A stretch of 64,000 nt of DNA. Source: Acidithiobacillus sp. HP-2. GTDB taxonomy: Bacteria > Pseudomonadota > Gammaproteobacteria > Acidithiobacillales > Acidithiobacillaceae. The DNA lies in NCBI RefSeq assembly GCF_015100155.1, contig NZ_JACKZA010000003.1:124001-188000 (forward strand). The letters run 5' to 3'. Every line of letters begins with the position of its first letter. The stretch's first letter is position 1. The notes under the pieces were generated by a model. It was not told the DNA's origin. It searched no databases and worked only from the letters and a program-made list of their open reading frames with translations. Below, one piece after another: positions 61,848 to 64,000 of the stretch. Both the position numbers and the translations under genes were made by a program.

Positions 61848-63173
61848 TTGAGTACCACGCATGATCTCCGGCCTCTGGCAGCGCGACTGCGACCCCGGAG
61901 CCTGGAAGATTATGTCGGTCAAAAGCATCTTTTAGGCGATAACGGGCCACTGCGTGCCATGTTGCGCACCCGGCACCTCCATTCCATGATTTTATGGGGT
62001 CCATCGGGCACGGGTAAAACCACCCTTGCCCAGTTGCTGGCGCGCTCAGCCGGGTGTCAGTTTCAAATTCTTTCGGCGGTTAACAGTGGTGTCAGAGAAA
62101 TTCGCGCCGCCATCAGCAGTGCCGAGCAGGCCCGGGCTCAGGGGCAAGATACCGTTCTTTTTATAGACGAAATCCATCGTTTCAACAAAACCCAGCAAGA
62201 TGCACTGCTTCCCTATGTGGAAGAAGGCGTTATCATCCTGATTGGGGCCACGACTGAAAATCCCAGTTTCGCTCTCGTCAACGCGCTGCTTTCCAGAGCA
62301 CGGGTTTATGTGCTCAAGGTTCTGGATGACGCCGATCTGGCGCAAATTCTTGAGCGGGCGCTGAGTGATGAAATCCAGGGTCTGGGCGGAAGCGCCATTG
62401 ATTTTCCGCCGGAGTTGCGACAAGGCCTGCTACAGGCTGCAGATGGGGACGCCCGCCGGCTTCTCAATTTGCTGGATCTGGCCGTGCAACTTGCCGAGCG
62501 GCATGAGGATGCCGTCAAGATCACGGCCCAGGTGCTGATTGCCGCAACCGGGCAAAGCTGGCGCCGTTTTGACAAGGGTGGCGAAGCCTTTTACGACGAA
62601 ATCTCGGCTTTTCATAAATCCCTGCGGGGCTCTGATCCCGACGCTGCCCTGTACTGGCTGGCAAGAATGCTGGATGGTGGTGCCGATCCTCTCTATCTGG
62701 CCCGGCGCTTGGTCAGGATGGCCTCAGAAGATGTGGGTCTCGCCGATCCCCGGGCGCTGGAAATGGCTTTGGCAGCCAGGGACGCCTATCAGTTTCTGGG
62801 TAGTCCCGAGGGTGAACTGGCCCTGGCCCAGGTGGCGGTTTACCTGGCCAGCAGTCCCAAAAGTAATCGGGTTTACACGGCATGGAACAAGGCTCAGGCC
62901 TTGGTGAAAGCGGGCAGCAGCCAGGAGGTCCCCCTGCATTTGCGCAATGCCCCGACCAAATTACTCAAAACACTGGATTACGGCAAAGAATATCAATACG
63001 ATCACGATTATCCAGATGCTATTGCCCCCAATCAGGAATATTTTCCGGCAAGGCTGATCGGAACCCGTTTTTATGATCCCAGCGAACGTGGCCTGGAAAC
63101 GCGTATTCAGGAGCGCCTGCGCTGGATTCGCGCCCATCGTTCAACTACCCAAGAGAAACCCCCGAATGCTTGA
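61848..63173 (+). CDS. rarA: Replication-associated recombination protein RarA (MgsA)
   Basis: AAA+ clamp-loader-like ATPase acting at stalled forks, 441 residues from TTG 61848, which has GGAG 8 bp upstream; a TTG at 61818 overlapping the previous stop is the alternative. LRPRSLEDYVGQKHLLG, Walker A GPSGTGKTT, FIDEIHRFNKTQQD and GATTENPSF are canonical, and the C-terminal domain contains AFHKSLRGSDPDAALYWLAR. It overlaps serS by 8 bp. Confidence 0.94.
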   Translation: MSTTHDLRPLAARLRPRSLEDYVGQKHLLGDNGPLRAMLRTRHLHSMILWGPSGTGKTTLAQLLARSAGCQFQILSAVNSGVREIRAAISSAEQARAQGQDTVLFIDEIHRFNKTQQDALLPYVEEGVIILIGATTENPSFALVNALLSRARVYVLKVLDDADLAQILERALSDEIQGLGGSAIDFPPELRQGLLQAADGDARRLLNLLDLAVQLAERHEDAVKITAQVLIAATGQSWRRFDKGGEAFYDEISAFHKSLRGSDPDAALYWLARMLDGGADPLYLARRLVRMASEDVGLADPRALEMALAARDAYQFLGSPEGELALAQVAVYLASSPKSNRVYTAWNKAQALVKAGSSQEVPLHLRNAPTKLLKTLDYGKEYQYDHDYPDAIAPNQEYFPARLIGTRFYDPSERGLETRIQERLRWIRAHRSTTQEKPPNA

Positions 63174-64000
63174 TCCTAATTTGCTGCGCAATGAACCGGA
63201 AGCTGTCGCTGCAGGACTGGCCCGTCGCCATTTCAAGCTCGATGTGTCGGCCTTGACCGCCCTGGATCAACAGCGAAAAACGTTGCAAATTCAGATGGAA
63301 GAACAGCGCAACGCGCGTAATGAGGCTTCTCGTGAAATTGCCCAGGCGCGCCGGCAGGGGTTGGATACTGCGGAGATGCAAAACGCGGCGGGGCAGTATG
63401 GAGAAACCATCAAGGCGCTGGAGCAGTCTCTGGAAGTCGTGCTGCAGCAATGGGAGGCGCTGGTCAGCAGCTTGCCCAATATTCCCCAGCCTTCCGTCCC
63501 TGATGGACGTGATGAAGCCGATAACGTGCCGGTAAGGCATTGGGGAACGCCTCGCGAATTTTCATTTACGCCCAAGGATCATGTGGACCTGGGTGAGGGA
63601 TTGGGTATTCTCGATTTTGCAGCAGGGGTGCGCCTGGCCGGAGCCCGTTTTGTCGTGTTACGTGGCCTGGGTGCCCGACTGGAAAGGGCTTTGACCCAGT
63701 TTATGCTGGACCTGCACGTCACTGCCCATGCCTACACGGAAATTGCCCCGCCTTTTTTGGCGAATTCCGAATCTCTGTTCGGCACCGGACAATTGCCCAA
63801 GTTTGAAGAAGATCTTTTTGCGCTGCGCGATGATCCCTATTACCTGATACCAACTGCCGAAGTGCCCCTGACCAACTTGTTGCGCGGTGAAATCGTCAGC
63901 ACGCTTCCCCAGCGGTTTTGTGCCTATACGCCCTGTTTCCGGCGTGAAGCGGGCGCTTATGGGCGCGATACCCGGGGCATGATTCGCCAGCATCAATTTG
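63166..64000 (+). CDS. serS: Seryl-tRNA synthetase, 5' part
   Basis: Starts MLDPNLLRNEPEAVAAGLAR at ATG 63166 and runs off the window end; 278 codons are present of about 425 expected. The N-terminal coiled-coil arm that binds tRNA-Ser spans about 28-100. The class II catalytic core follows, with PTAEVPLTNLLRGEI and motif 2 FCAYTPCFRREAGAYGRDTRG near the end. Overlap with rarA by 8 bp. Confidence 0.96.
   Translation, partial: MLDPNLLRNEPEAVAAGLARRHFKLDVSALTALDQQRKTLQIQMEEQRNARNEASREIAQARRQGLDTAEMQNAAGQYGETIKALEQSLEVVLQQWEALVSSLPNIPQPSVPDGRDEADNVPVRHWGTPREFSFTPKDHVDLGEGLGILDFAAGVRLAGARFVVLRGLGARLERALTQFMLDLHVTAHAYTEIAPPFLANSESLFGTGQLPKFEEDLFALRDDPYYLIPTAEVPLTNLLRGEIVSTLPQRFCAYTPCFRREAGAYGRDTRGMIRQHQF

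Overview
The window is a bacterial chromosomal segment whose gene content fits the acidophilic sulfur/iron oxidisers of the genus Acidithiobacillus. Reasons are the Tat-exported high-potential iron-sulfur protein (27477-27758), a DsrE-family sulfur-carrier-like protein, a metal/arsenic/thiol-redox gene set, and gammaproteobacteria-like housekeeping genes with some atypical arrangements. The genus assignment is inference; no rRNA gene is present to confirm it.

Positions 1-27370 are one uninterrupted ribosomal/transcription supercluster on the + strand: end of rplJ, rplL, rpoB, rpoC, then the str genes (rpsL, rpsG, fusA, tuf) behind a strong promoter, the complete S10 and spc operons through secY, then adk, infA, rpmJ, and the alpha operon (rpsM-rpsK-rpsD-rpoA-rplQ), closed by an intrinsic terminator. 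Most genes overlap or sit within 20 bp of each other. adk and infA between secY and rpmJ is a layout better known from Gram-positive bacteria.

Positions 27400-45930 are mixed housekeeping and stress genes: HiPIP, dut-coaBC (-), radC-dgkA, a DUF948/YtxH pair, a DsrE-family protein, hpt and a methylthio-purine phosphorylase (+), a peroxiredoxin-glutaredoxin fusion with glutathione reductase (-), a palindromic MITE-like element fused to the end of serB, mfd-serB (-), ispD-ispF-truD (+), a MerR-type metal regulator with a CopZ-like chaperone, an Smr protein with trxB (-), and arsH (-).

Positions 46059-56168 are the most interesting part. A DNA phosphorothioation cluster dndB-C-D-E (+) faces a tightly coupled two-gene unit on the other strand, a MORC/Hsp90-like GHKL ATPase and a GIY-YIG nuclease-like protein. 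No dndA and no dndFGH are seen. The block is bracketed by two same-orientation, degenerate IS1380-like copies, and the outermost ends are flanked by the same 5 bp (GTAAA). It therefore looks like a fossil composite transposon that brought in a Dnd system with an unusual candidate restriction/effector pair. An IS200-like remnant lies inside it.

Positions 56177-64000 return to chromosomal genes: an APC-type amino-acid permease, ftsK, lolA, a FadL/OmpP1-like outer-membrane protein, rarA and the 5' part of serS, the last five tightly packed.
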